A DNA stretch of 64,000 bases, taken from Melieria omissa. Its lineage: Eukaryota > Arthropoda > Insecta > Diptera > Ulidiidae. The first letter of the stretch is position 1, and each line of letters begins with the position of its first letter. Below, one piece after another: positions 22,913-33,792 of the stretch. The notes under the pieces are model-generated. The model had not been told where the DNA came from and did not search any database. It was given only the letters and a program-made list of their open reading frames with translations. The translations under genes and the position numbers were made by a program. The DNA lies in the NCBI GenBank assembly GCA_963971225.1, contig OZ020268.1:127658787-127722786 (forward strand). Direction: 5' to 3'.

Positions 22913-23902
22913 ACATTGTTTTTCTATTTCTGTCCAAGTTGTTTCTTCTTTCTTCAAATATTTGTTTGAACGATTTTGTAATAACTGTTTTTGTTTACAA
23001 AAATGCAAGCTGTTTTTTTATCAGTTCAAACTGATTTAGGTAATAAAATACTTTATAAACATACATATTGTGCATACTGACGCGACAGCCTGGAAACGAG
23101 TCTAGGGCTTCTTCAACTTTTCATTAAACTCCATAAAGTGAGGGGTTTCAGAATATCAAATTCAAAATTTTTAAAGCGATAACTTTGCTTTAAATTTGCT
23201 AACAAATACCATAAAATATAGGTTTATTGGGCAGCGAGTCAACACTAGCAGGCTACTCCTGCATAAATGCAGTATAGCGAACTTTCGTGAAAAAAATAAA
23301 TAAGTATGCTCTTACATAAAAATTGTGCCTGGGAAATGCCCACAAATGGCGTGGCTTGGGGTCAAAGTTCAAAGCTGGTATCGGATTAACTCAATCAATT
23401 CTCAATCGATTTACGCGATATGGATATGAAATGAAAGGTATTTGAATGCAGAAATACTTTTGGCCGCGAAGCCGAAGTAACGACTATAAAAGTCATTGCT
23501 TTGGAGCGACCGACCACGCATCAAGGTTTCGAATAGAAAAATACTGTACTTTATTGATCCCGATGCCGCAGTTACTCCCATGAGGGTTATTTTTTTTGAA
23601 GAAGGCCCAACAAAAGGTATGGAAATATACGCGCGCAAAACATTCAATCCCATAATACCATAAAAGCAAAAATAAGTTTTAATGGCTATTTGGCGAAATT
23701 AAAGCTTTTAAAATAATATACAGTTAGAAATCTAGATCTTTTAAAAAGTTTTTTAATATGGCAGGTACTTTACAAAAGCCCTCATTATCCAAAAGTGATG
23801 GCGAAGGTGAATGCGAAATAGCGTCGGACCAAAAGTAATGTTAGAAAAAATTTAGAAAAGATATTCATAAAAAACAAAAGTATACATTTTAATATATCAC
23901 TG
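22913..23902. other. Noncoding, no gene recognised
   Basis: A short frame at 23411-23653 (minus) is open for 80 codons but has no recognisable similarity. A piece near 23080-23110 (ACGCGACAGCC... TCTAGGGC) faintly recalls the family A SINE tail. Confidence 0.4.
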
Positions 23903-24434
23903 TTAACCTTTTCGGTTATTCTATGCCATATGGCATAGTCTCTTTTCAGTGCCTGTTTTAGGTCAAAAACTTGTGAATACTATATTTTTCAATTTTTGTA
24001 TTTTTCTCTGAAGATTTTTATACCAAATCATGAAAAAAATATTTTGATTAGTGTACCAAGTAACTTGTAAGGGTTCAGAAAGTGCGCAGTCCTATCGAGC
24101 TGCGTATGTTACAAAAAGAGGTCACTTCGTACTTTTATTTATTCTATTACAAAAATCAATTTATTTTATAGGTTTATGTAAGTACTAGTAGATTACTTAT
24201 TATTTATTGCTTTAGTAAATGTAAAAAAGTTAGATCCCAAATATAGTTCACTAAGGCTGTACGATTTTTTTTATTTTTTACTATGCCATATTTCATGATG
24301 CCCAAACACCACTTTTTCGAACAATATTTTAAAAAATGACTTTTGATTATTCATTATGTAGGCTTAAACAGTAATAAAATGGAAAAGAATGACTTTTAAA
24401 GTTAAAAACAAAAAAGGAGTACCGAAAGGGTAAA
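23903..24434 (+). mobile_element. TTAA-type element, palindrome type
   Basis: The left end is TTAACCTTTTCGG at 23903, with the 18-bp perfect palindrome CTATGCCATATGGCATAG (23921-23938) centred 27.5 bp in. The right end, inverted, is TTTACCCTTTCGG, with a mutated TAAA in place of TTAA at 24431-24434. A degenerate second copy of the same palindrome, CTATGCCATATTTCATGA, lies at 24281-24298, about 145 bp from the right end. No coding capacity. Confidence 0.55.
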
Positions 24435-25160
24435 GAGGGGCGTTTCATGGAGGAAACGCTAAAAAAAGGCAAATTTTCTTTATTTTACTGTACAAAAAAA
24501 GAAAGAGACAGGAACAATCCGTTTGGAACATCTGTAGGTATTAGTTAAAAGTTCAAAAAAAAAAGTTATGCATAAAAAAAATTAAAAATGGCAAACATAT
24601 TGAACATCTTCCGAGGCTTGGTTTAAAAAAAGACGTCCACACGATGCCGTCCGAAGTTAAAGTCTGAAACATACAAATTATATATCAAATTAATCAGCAG
24701 GCTTGTCGCAAGTGCGTGAACCTCAAAAACTATAAACATTTTCAAAATTTAGCAACAAAGCCATATAAACTACAAAAAAGTTCGTTTTTTCTTACTTTTC
24801 GTTATTAAAAAAAACAGTAAAAAATAGATAGAGAAATAGATTTTTTAATAGATTTCAGATGTTCATGCACTTCTCTGTTCAATATCCTACAAAACGAGTA
24901 TATATTCGTATAGATCGGTTCAGTAGTTTTTTTTTATCATGTGGACGGACTACAAAAACGTGTTTATGGGGAAACGCGTTCCAAAGTTATTCGGAGCACC
25001 TGGTGTGGCTGAGCGCGCGTCGATGAAAAGAACTGTGTCTCCGAAAGTTTTTAGACTTCGACTTTGAAACTTTGCAATAATGTTTTCGGATAATATATCT
25101 TTCGATTAAAGTAAAAAAAAATCGATTTTTTGAAACCATTTCATGGAGTGCCCCCCTTAA
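24435..25160. mobile_element. Probable TTAAGGGGGG-type element (right end only)
   Basis: The right end, read inverted from 25160, is TTAAGGGGGGCACTCCATGA, resembling the TTAAGGGGGT ends of the elements at 40385 and 54821. A left end could lie at 24431 (TAAAGAGGGGCG) but does not match as an inverted repeat. The interior is AT-rich and noncoding. Confidence 0.35.
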
Positions 25161-25186
25161 GGGAATTTCATAGGCTTTGGTGGTTG

Positions 25187-25446
25187 TGATTGCAGTGGCT
25201 GACTCTGAATGAGACATACTTGGGCCTATATTGGCGCATTGTGCTACCAGAAATTCCACCCGTTTGAAATGTGTATGTAACACTGTTTTTTCCAACATGT
25301 GATACAACATACATTTCAAACGAATGGGGAAAGGGAGGGAGGAGACCTACAGTTTAACGCTGAATCCGAACGGCGATTAGCAGTTTTTCTTTCACACTTG
25401 GAGGTTTCTGCTATTGCCTGTCAAGAGCGAACTTGTGCGATTCTTG
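25187..25446 (-). mobile_element. SINE family B, headless copy
   Basis: Blocks such as ACCCGTTTGAAATGTGTATG, CAACACTG-like sequence, 'cttggaggtttctgctattg' and CTTGTGCGATTCTTGTAATTC match the SINE at 58200-58515 in the same orientation. Between them lies a piece matching family A ('gacctacagttt... tccgaacggc'). The tRNA-like head is missing. Confidence 0.6.
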
Positions 25447-26391
25447 TAATTCTTTCTTCGGCAGTTTACACTGTGTAATTTAAAGAAATATTGAAATAAT
25501 TACCAAAAAGTCTCTATACTCAAAAGGCTTCTCAGCTTTATTGTAATTTTATGGTAGTCTGTAAGAACCTATGTTCATAGTCTTAAGCAAATAAAAAAAT
25601 AGACAGGACCTTACAGCAATAACATACGTTCAAGATCCTTTGTAAACTACTATATTTTCTCCATCCTTTTTTGTTCTTATTCATTTTTTCTAACTTGTAT
25701 TGCTTTTGCAAGTCATTCGTGTGAATAAATAAAAAAACATATTTGGCAAAATATACGTATTTGTTTTGATTATTTTATATTTATTTTATCGCCATAGCTC
25801 GTAACATAGCCCAACAAACAGCTACCCACATAGCTCGCATTGTGTATATTTACGAAAACACAAAACATTGGCGCCATTTAAATTTCCTACATCTGCTGCT
25901 CTTCGTGTTTTAAATGTTACACAATCACCAAGGGGAACAAATGATAAGCCCATCCGCACTGACTGTGTTAGCGTTTGCGCTAATAACTGGTAATAAATGC
26001 AGATAAATTTTAAGCATTCGTAGCATATTTTCAGAACGTCAGTAAGATTCGGTAGAAGTATGGCAATTGATACATTCGACATTTATTTCGTCGCAAATAA
26101 CCCAGTAAGCCGATGATTTTTTCTGATTGTCTTATTTCATATTCGGGCACCAACAGTTCTTATTGGTATATGCTGTCGAATCCACACGCATTTGCTTAAA
26201 TGTAAGTAAATTTTGTAGTCATTACTTCCCTAAACCATAAAACACATAACAATTTTATTTTAACCGCCTTTGGTACGGTACTTTGGTACTTTGCTTGAGG
26301 AAACGGAAACGGCTTGAGGAAAAAATCTATTTCAAAAGTAAAATCGTTTCACCTAAAAATCAAAAAGCTTTCCTTAAAGAATATATCAAGG
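25447..26391. other. Noncoding, nothing recognised
   Basis: AT-rich stretch. 'GTCTGTAAGAA' and A-rich runs near 25560-25740 recall the tail of the non-LTR element at 42541-42870, too weakly to call. Confidence 0.4.
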
Positions 26392-26633
26392 CAGGGCCGT
26401 AGCTAGGGGGGGTTAGGGGGTTCTGACCCCCCCGAAATGTTAGAACATTGTTTTAATTTATTATATTCTAAACTAGTTACTAATCACACCATGCATGGCT
26501 ACGTTTACATTGAGCCCAAGTGCCTAATTAAGTTAAATTAGTAATTTAATTTAGCTTGGAAGCTTGTTTTCAGTCAGCTGTCGGGTTTTGATTTGAGTAA
26601 CCCCCCCGAAAAACAATCCTGTCTACGGGCTTG
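26392..26633. mobile_element. hAT MITE with 8-bp target duplication
   Basis: The ends are CAGGGCCGTAG and, inverted, CAAGCCCGTAG, each followed inward by a C- or G-run (GGGGGGG / CCCCCCC). TATCAAGG flanks both sides (26384-26391 and 26634-26641). It has no coding capacity. Confidence 0.75.
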
Positions 26634-26767
26634 TATCAAGGCATTATTTTATTTCCACTAGCGAATGGCACATACATACGAATGTTTCAGGTCAATATAT
26701 ATTAACAATGTGTATACAGGTCCAGACCTCATTTAACACGGAAGTAACGCTCCTGGAAAATGCTGTG

Positions 26768-27234
26768 TTAACTCTTTTGCCCCCAAAGTTGCCTAAAGGC
26801 AACTTCACCTATTTGTCATCATATAGCAAAAGCTACGATTGATTTATGGTTTTAATTTAAGTAGGCACTAACAAAGTAATGTTTTTGGAAGTGAATTCAA
26901 AGCAAATTACAAAAATTTTACTGCCATCCCCAAAATAATTTCCAATAATTTGCATTGATATCAGGGAAAGTTTGTGTTCTAATTGAAGTCTACGAATTGG
27001 GCGCGTTTGATAAAAATCCTGTTTCTTTAATAATTGTTAAATAAAAACTTTTCTTTATTAAAAAAATATTGATTCAAAATTTGTTTAACCCGTGTTAGGT
27101 TAAAACTGTTCAAAAGTAAACTAGCTCTCGAACTCTTCAAATGTCATGTGCACACTTCTTAGACAAGTGTTTCATGATTTAAATACCAAAGAAAAATATC
27201 GAGACACGGTGAAATTCGGGATCAAAAGGGTTAA
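26768..27234 (+). mobile_element. TTAA-flanked element, palindrome type
   Basis: TTAA lies at 26768-26771 and 27231-27234. The ends are TTAACTCTTTTGCCCCC and, inverted, TTAACCCTTTTGATCCC. A palindrome GTTGCCT-aa-AGGCAAC (26788-26803) is centred 28.5 bp from the left end. A different inverted pair, TTTAACC...GGTTAAA, lies around 27084-27104, about 140 bp from the right end. No coding capacity. Confidence 0.65.
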
Positions 27235-27649
27235 ATGAAACCAAGTTAAGCGAAGCCTAGCTGTATGTATTAAATACATACTTCCCTACAAGAACACTTT
27301 CGGTCATATGACCGGTCATTTGATAGTCAGGCCTGATAGAAATATCGGTCAGCACTCGGAACAAAGTTTCTATCATTTTTCTACAGGCCAGTTAACAAAA
27401 ATGATAGAAACTCATGTATACGTGTGATTTCCTTTTTCATTCTTACACCTGTTGTTTTACGTATTTAAAATGTATAGCTATGTCGTTTACTCCTATTATT
27501 GCTGTCACTCAGTCTGTCTCACTCCCACGCATGCAATGTTGACATTTTAGAACGCAAAAAATGTATAGCTGTCTCGTTTGTTTTTGGTGAAAATATGCGT
27601 GTTTGTCGCATACTGATATACATGTTTGCTGACAGTAAAAATACGCTGG

Positions 27650-27990
27650 TTTTACTTTTTGATTTGTAATTATTTTTCCAAATTTAATTATTTATTTACA
27701 AATTATATTTCTAATTAACATTAATATAAATTGATTAGAAATAAATATTTACAGTAAACATTGAAATAAATTATTAATTATATTTTAATGATAAGTTTTA
27801 TATAAATACTTAAAAATACTTATTTATATAATAGATAACTTTAATAACTAAAATAAAAATAAACTAGAAATAATATAATGATAGTACTATTAAATTACTA
27901 ATAAATAAATACTAATATTAAACTAAACTAATACTTAAACTAATTTAAATTAACACTATATACATTGGTTATTAATTTTTTGTTAACAAA
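27650..27990. repeat. Extremely AT-rich block
   Basis: About 340 bp with almost no G or C, made of TAAATA, TTAATT and similar words. It sits downstream of the DUF4806 gene, inside the putative element. Confidence 0.8.
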
Positions 27991-28117
27991 CAATTTTTGC
28001 TTTTGACGGTGGTGGCTCAAATGTACGGCTCTCTTTATTTCCTTCTCAAAGTTCATACGCCCTTGACCTTTGAAAATATCTGCAAATAAAGAAACACAAT
28101 TTCAATTATAGTAGTTA

Positions 28118-28125
28118 TTTATTTG
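28118..28125 (-). promoter_or_regulatory. Poly(A) signal of the DUF4806 gene
   Basis: On the minus strand AATAAATA begins a few bases after the TAA stop at 28129-28131. Confidence 0.6.
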
Positions 28126-28128
28126 GGA

Positions 28129-29871
28129 TTATAATGATGTACCGTATAAGATCTGATCCACCAACTTAAGCTTGTTTAAAGCCCTTTTCTCCCACCTGCC
28201 ATCCCAGTTAAACGTAATCAGCAAGCTGTCCGTAAACATTTGACGCAAGAGTGCGTCAATATCCTGCGAAGTCCCTTTTATCGCATAGAGATGAGAAATC
28301 TTATACAAATGGAAAAAATAAAACATTATATTATTGTTCTTAAAGATTATTCTTCCTATACTAAAATAATAATAATACGAGGACGAAAAAACAAACAAGG
28401 AGTGATTTAGTCGGTTTCGACCACCTTAGTACTAGCTTTACAAATGTCTAATTGTGACCACAATCCACAAGCTACTGCTACTTGTCAATACTTAAATTAC
28501 CATAGCTTCAACAAAGTCCTTGTTTTTAAGTTTTTCCTCAATGTCCATGATAACATCTAGAGTTGAAATTGGTAACGTATTCGCAATTTCCACAATTTTT
28601 TCATTTTGGGTTTTCCCCGTCATCATCGACACCGAAGTATGTACTTGCTTGAGGAGTACCTTCGATTCGCGCAGAACTTTGTTCTGCGCCATAACTTCTT
28701 CTTTGTTTGAAGTCTATGTATAAGATGTTATATTAGCTAAAAACTTATAAAAAAAATAATGACTACTTTGAGTTTACATTTTCTACCAATGCCTTTTCAA
28801 TTTGGACCATGCGTTCTTGCAAATTGCCAAGGATATTGACGATAGTTGTTAGTTGTTGGCGCACCTCTGAATAAGGAATGGAAAAGGAATGGTAAAGAGT
28901 AATGATGAAGAGGAATGGTAAAGAGTAATGATGAAGAGGAATGGTAAAGAGTATGAACATATGTACCATACTCAAAATGGACGTGTACTATTTGAATTCG
29001 TGTCAATTTAAACAAAGTTAAAGTTCTAAATCTTAGGTATCTTAAATCTTTTGGTTTTATTCTAACATACTTACCCTGTTCAAATGATGAGCTTGGTTGG
29101 GTTGGAGCAGCTGCTGATATGTTTCCTGGGGGGCTGGGGCGGGCTGTTTGGAATACATTAATAACACATAAATTCATGACAGTACATTCTTACTCCAATC
29201 AATCAGAACTTACCTGGCAATGCCAAAGTTTCATCCAAACGTTGTTTTTTCAGTGGGGTGGACGAAGAACGAGGTGAATTTGGAACAAAGCGTTTTCTGC
29301 TGATATTGAAACGCGCTAAAAGATACGAAATAGAGTAAAACCATAGGAAAATTAATTATATTATGTTTGAACTTTTAAATAATTTAAGGCCATCAATTCC
29401 TATATCAAGCGAAACTTCGCTCCGTTCATTTAAATAATTAAATGAACGTGAGCGAAAGAAAGATTGAATACCTAAATAGATGAATTCGCCATCATCCATT
29501 TCACTTATGTCCACTTTTCCTTTTTTTGTTCCTAGTAGAGTTTTCGCAGTCGCAGGAAAACCATCTACTCCTACTTTTCGTAAAGTTTGCAGCAAATCGG
29601 TTACTGCATTTTGACTAATTTTGTTTCTGATTACCCACTGTTTTAATTCCCAAGATTTCTTAACGCATTCATCGGACACCGACTCAATTGACTGGACGGA
29701 CTCAACGGACTTTACGGACGCTACGGAATCCCCGTCGCCCTCAAATTCACGATTTTTCTCTGTGTTGCAGTCCCCACGAGCAAAGATATCGAGATTCTTA
29801 AATTTTTTTATAGAAGCTTCGAACTCTCGCTTCTCCTTGCTCACAAGGGCTGCAAAACTTCTTTTTTTCAT
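28129..29871 (-). CDS. DUF4806-domain protein with transposase-associated N-terminal domain (6 coding exons, 380 aa)
   Basis: Exons on the minus strand are 29871-29373, 29315-29214, 29143-29075, 28866-28778, 28713-28501 and 28299-28129. The joined frame is 1143 nt with every phase consistent. Residues 1-68 are basic, then Ser/Glu-rich. Residues 73-168 (WELKQWVIRNKISQNAV, then LDIGIDGLKLFKSS at the end) match the N-terminal domain of transposase-like proteins that contain a DGLPLxKSS motif. Residues 224-253 form a short coiled coil (EVRQQLTTIVNILGNLQERM). Residues about 298-375 form a DUF4806-like domain (LPISTLDVIMDIEEKLKNKD, TFNWDGRWEKRALNKLKLVD). Four introns have good GT-AG sites. The first has the unusual donor GTTCAA and is less certain; without it the protein would stop at residue 171. 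The function is unknown. DUF4806 proteins are often found in mobile or lineage-expanded insect genes. The gene lies inside short inverted repeats. Confidence 0.7.
28885..28958. repeat. 26-bp tandem repeat in intron 3
   Basis: Units start at 28885, 28911 and 28937 (AGGAATGGTAAAGAGTAATG and continuation), about 2.8 copies. It lies within the 208-bp intron between coding exons 3 and 4 of the DUF4806 gene. Confidence 0.85.
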
Positions 29872-29973
29872 TTTACACTTTCACTTTTTTGCACGGTCAC
29901 TTTCACTTTTTTGTTTGAACTTATTATTATGTACTTATCTCTGTTTGTTAATGGTTTCCGTTCCTTCCTGTTC

Positions 29974-30112
29974 TCACTGCTTCCACGCTTTGTTTAGTCC
30001 TGCAAAATGCAATAAATTATTAATAATAAATAATTTTAGATAAAATTGAAAATTTCTTACCTTCTTCGCAATTTCCAGTCCACAACACAAATGGCGCGAA
30101 CTTCAATGACAT
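29974..30112 (-). promoter_or_regulatory. Spliced 5' leader with a 25-codon upstream ORF
   Basis: A leader intron is predicted at 30060-30000 (GTAAGA donor, TTGCAG acceptor, 61 bp). An ATG at 30112 opens a frame that crosses this intron (MSLKFAPFVLWTGNCEE, then GLNKAWKQ) and stops at 29974, about 100 bases before the main start codon. Such a short upstream frame could lower translation of the main protein. Confidence 0.45.
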
Positions 30113-30402
30113 TTCGAACAGGTGTTTCTATTGCTATCACCTTCTAGCACACGTAGGTAGCAATTATGAAAGTTCAATGACTTTCTGAACAGGTGCGCTT
30201 TTCTATCACATGTCGGTAATAGATGTAGGTTGTAAAGGGTTTATTTCATTCTAGCTTTGGCAAAAGTAATATGAACAATCCAACTGACAACAGCTGAAAA
30301 GCATTTAACAACAAAATTTTGCTAAAATGCATGCGCATGTATTAGTAAATCTGAAAATTCCTATCAATGTGTTGGAGTTTTGGTCAGGCAGTTCTTGTAG
30401 GG

Positions 30403-32869
30403 TTGTTTGAAACTTATACATATAAATGAGTAAAGTGAGGTCTTGCACTCTTTAAATCGGTTGCAAGGCATTTTGTACACGTGCTTACATATGTACATAT
30501 ACCATGTGTGTAAATCAGGCAAACATAACACGTAATTTTTTCTTTTTTTGTTTCAATACCGTGTACCACCGTACCACTTAAAAGTGATTGGCCCGAACTA
30601 TTTGAAACAAGAAATCTATAAGCGATTCGTGAACATTTTTACACCCGCAAATCGGTACAATAACACCGATATTTATACGGCCCATAAAACTATTGTTAAT
30701 TAGTTCGGCATAAATACAGCTAAGTAGGGAGAAGGACCAACATGTTAACGTATTTAGAGTAGCTGACAGCAGCGAACGTGCTGAAAGGTAAAAAACACAT
30801 AACATTGAATGGAGCAAAACGCAAACATAACGGAGGCAAGAAAAAAAGATATTCTTTTTATTGTTGCGGTGAATATTTCGACTGATAATTGTTGTTTGAG
30901 TAATGCTGGTGTTTCCATTGTCTGCATTGACACCGCTAAAGTGCACGTAGCACAAGTGTGTCGCACTGTACTCCCTTAGGTACGCATTACTTTATTTTCA
31001 TTGTCATTAATTCTGCGGGTCGCCCTATCATTTTTGTCACTTCTATCATTATTTTATGATGTAAGTCCACAAAGATAAAGGCACAGCAGTGAATTTTAAT
31101 AAAATATACAAATGCGCTCTCGTCGAAATTTTGCTACAATTTTTTTCTTCAGCAAGGTCGTTTGCTTATGAACGAGTATACGCAGTAAAAGTTAAGTATG
31201 ATAATTCTGCCACATTAACGACATCGTTTAAACTTGACATTTCGGCACGATGATAAGCCGTGGCTAGGTGGACAAAATGTAAATGGCTTTAAATTGTAAA
31301 TTCAATTAACAATTCTTGCTTCCAGTCACCGAGGCTTACGAGCAAGACTCGCTTGCGCCCAATAACAAACGGAATCCGTCAAAACAAGCTGTTGACAGAA
31401 GGGATTAACAGGAAAAATTCATAAATTAGACAATGGCCATTGTGCAAGATTACGTTGTCCACATAAAGCCGCTGCACAAACACGCTAGGTGCGATAATGT
31501 CGTAACGGGGAGGTTTTAATAAAATATCTTAAAATACAGCAACCGCTGCACAGTGAGTCGACTCCATACAACCGCGGGACAAAACTAGGAGTGGTCTGTT
31601 TTCAAGTGGTCTGTTGTTAATCATGGTCTGCTGAATTGAAATCTCCATTTTGTTTTTCATAAACTTCGTAGCTAGGCAATGCCTGGAACTTAAATTATAC
31701 ATTTTCATAATTTTTGGTAAGCTATAGCACCAAGCGTGTTGGCTACATTTTTCAGATTTTACATATACTCAATTTCGCCAACATTGATAATTTCGAGGAG
31801 CAACAGAAATTGTACGAGAACCCTTTAGTTTTGGAATAAAACGATAAAAATAGATGTATGCTTCGTATTTGTGTAGTTTTTTTAATTTTTCATGCTAATT
31901 GCGTACTTTAAGGGATGAACAAATTATATTTTGTCGAAAAAATTGGTGTTTATACCACTTTTAAAATTGCATTATTTTCTGAGATCGGAAGATATCGGAG
32001 GATGATGATTACATTATTCGACAAGAATACTTATAAAAATAAAAAAAAGGAACAAACTTTCACAATCTTTTTAGATATTTTCTAAGATTTTTAATTTTGA
32101 AAAATATTTAAGACTAAATGCGAAGTAGAAGCCTCTGTTTTAAAAATGTTGAGAAAACATTAAAATAGGCATTAAGTAGCTATTGCACGCTCTCTAATAA
32201 ATTTTTGTACAGATCTTTTGGGCTTTTTTAGTTGGAGTTTAACGTTTCAAATTACATAAAAATCGTTGAATTCTGAGACTATACATTTTTTGAATTTTGT
32301 CTATGGAACGAATCACTGTGCGCTGGGGTAAAAATACTTAAAGCTTTTGTATTCTTAATTAGCATACTAGATGTAAGTAAAATCAGTTTATGTCTCTTTC
32401 TCACAGATGTGTTGACTTAACCTGCCATAATTCTGCGTTGAAGTAGCGCATTACCGGGATAATGATGACGGCCACACTGCTGCCAATCACCATTGACAAC
32501 TGTCATTGGAAGTGATCAGGAGGATTTACATTAAGTCATCTACAGCAAAGTTAATTGCCTCGGCAAAATTATTTAGACAATAAAGGAACGAACATTTTCT
32601 TTTCACAAACAAGTTCAAAAATCACTTCGTGAAATGTAACGTTTCTTTGTTTCGTCACAATCTCGCAAAACTAATTTAGGTAAAATAAATACCAAAATAA
32701 ATAAACCACGACAACTTTTCATACATATTATGGCAACCAAACTCAACAATATGTATACTTTTGTATGGCTATGTGCTAATGATTCGCGAATTCCTATGAA
32801 AAATATAGACCATATAAAATCGGCCACACCAACTAAAGTAACAAAACGATGCTACATTTTGTAGCAGGT
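30403..32869. other. Noncoding, no gene recognised
   Basis: Almost 2.5 kb without a supported gene. Frames at 30578-30966 (minus) are cysteine-rich or hydrophobic by chance and lack any domain. Confidence 0.5.
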
Positions 32870-32960
32870 GTTGATTTTGTACGGCACGTGGGGTAAGACA
32901 TCCCATTGAGTGACTTCATTGTTTACTTGACGACTTTTGCAACGTGTAGGAGGGTGCCGT
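32870..32960 (-). pseudogene. Small mariner relic
   Basis: On the minus strand broken frames give LLHVAKVVK, QWDVLPHVPY and neighbours, which correspond to the ARPHVAK...LKWEVLPHPPYS stretch of the Mos1-like element at 11993-12745. Very short and heavily decayed. Confidence 0.4.
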
Positions 32961-33554
32961 GCAAAAAAACTAGCACTTCCCGAAAATTGTTTTTTGCTGG
33001 CACAAATGTTAACATGGTTAAAAATAAGAATACAAAATAAATGTTGTGTAATGCTGGCAATGTTGCCAACAAATTTTGAAACTTCTAGCAAGATTGTTGG
33101 CCAAACAAATATAAAAATTGCTAAAAACAAGTAGTTAACTGACCACAACAATCAGTTACCAGTTTACGTTCTGACGCAAAAGTTGTCTCTAGGCACCTCG
33201 CCTTAGCGCGCGTCTTCTTCATTTGCTCTCGCCAAGAGATGATAGGGCATCAATTTTGTTTTTCCACTGGAGACATGGTCTCCCAATACACCGTCGACTT
33301 CCAACTACCACCATGTATACCATGTACCTTGCGGAGAACGCTCTCCATGATGAAATTGAAGAGGTCGAAGTAAAGAATCACTTTGTCTCAAACGAAGAAC
33401 GTTATCGAATGGTTCGAAAAAAGAGATTCCAACCTTCAAACTTATGTACTGCATAAACAATTATTGAAGCTTAAAAAACTCGCCAAATATATTTCACCAC
33501 GCAAAAGTACCATAAACAATTTCTCTATTTTCCAGGAGATGAAAGTTATGTAGT
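32961..33554. other. Noncoding, nothing recognised
   Basis: A short frame near 33300-33456 has a charged C-terminus but no recognisable similarity. Confidence 0.4.
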
Positions 33555-33792
33555 CAGCCGCCGCAGCTCAGCTCAAAAAAGCAACAATTTTTCTTTCGGC
33601 GCCTGTTCTCTCAGCAGGAAATGGCAAACCTCTTAAAGTAAAATTGCCTGTGAAAAAGCTCCCAACTCACCGTTCGGAATCGCCATAAAACTGTAGGTCC
33701 CTTCCAACCTTGCAAAAATTCACACGCACAACATGGATGGTTGCGGGTAGCTAGGCTTTAGTCGCGGTATTGGGCTGTCGTGCAAGTCAATT
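33555..33792 (+). mobile_element. SINE family A (copy 3), head shortened
   Basis: It begins with CAGCCGCCGCAGCTCAGCT, the start of the tRNA-like head, then jumps to the body ('ctctcagcaggaaatggcaa'). The B-box region is deleted. The body and tail (GTGCAAGTCAATTT) are complete. Confidence 0.8.

Larger units (their letters stand above)
27284..30402 (-). mobile_element. Putative gene-carrying mobile element (DUF4806 unit)
   Basis: The 12-bp inverted ends CCCTACAAGAAC lie at 27284-27295 and, inverted, 30391-30402. Counting four target bases, the left end has the perfect palindrome CGGTCATATGACCG (27301-27314) centred at 28.5, the same place as in the TTAA elements of this window. TTTCTATCA-like words recur near both ends. 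The flanking tetranucleotides are ACTT and TTGT, so no target duplication is preserved. Inside is one spliced minus-strand gene with its leader and poly(A) signal. Mobility is an inference; a 12-bp match across 3 kb could arise by chance. Confidence 0.45.

Noticed and set aside
23411..23653. 80-codon minus frame from an ATG
   Set aside because: No recognisable family, no supporting signals, and length is within chance expectation.
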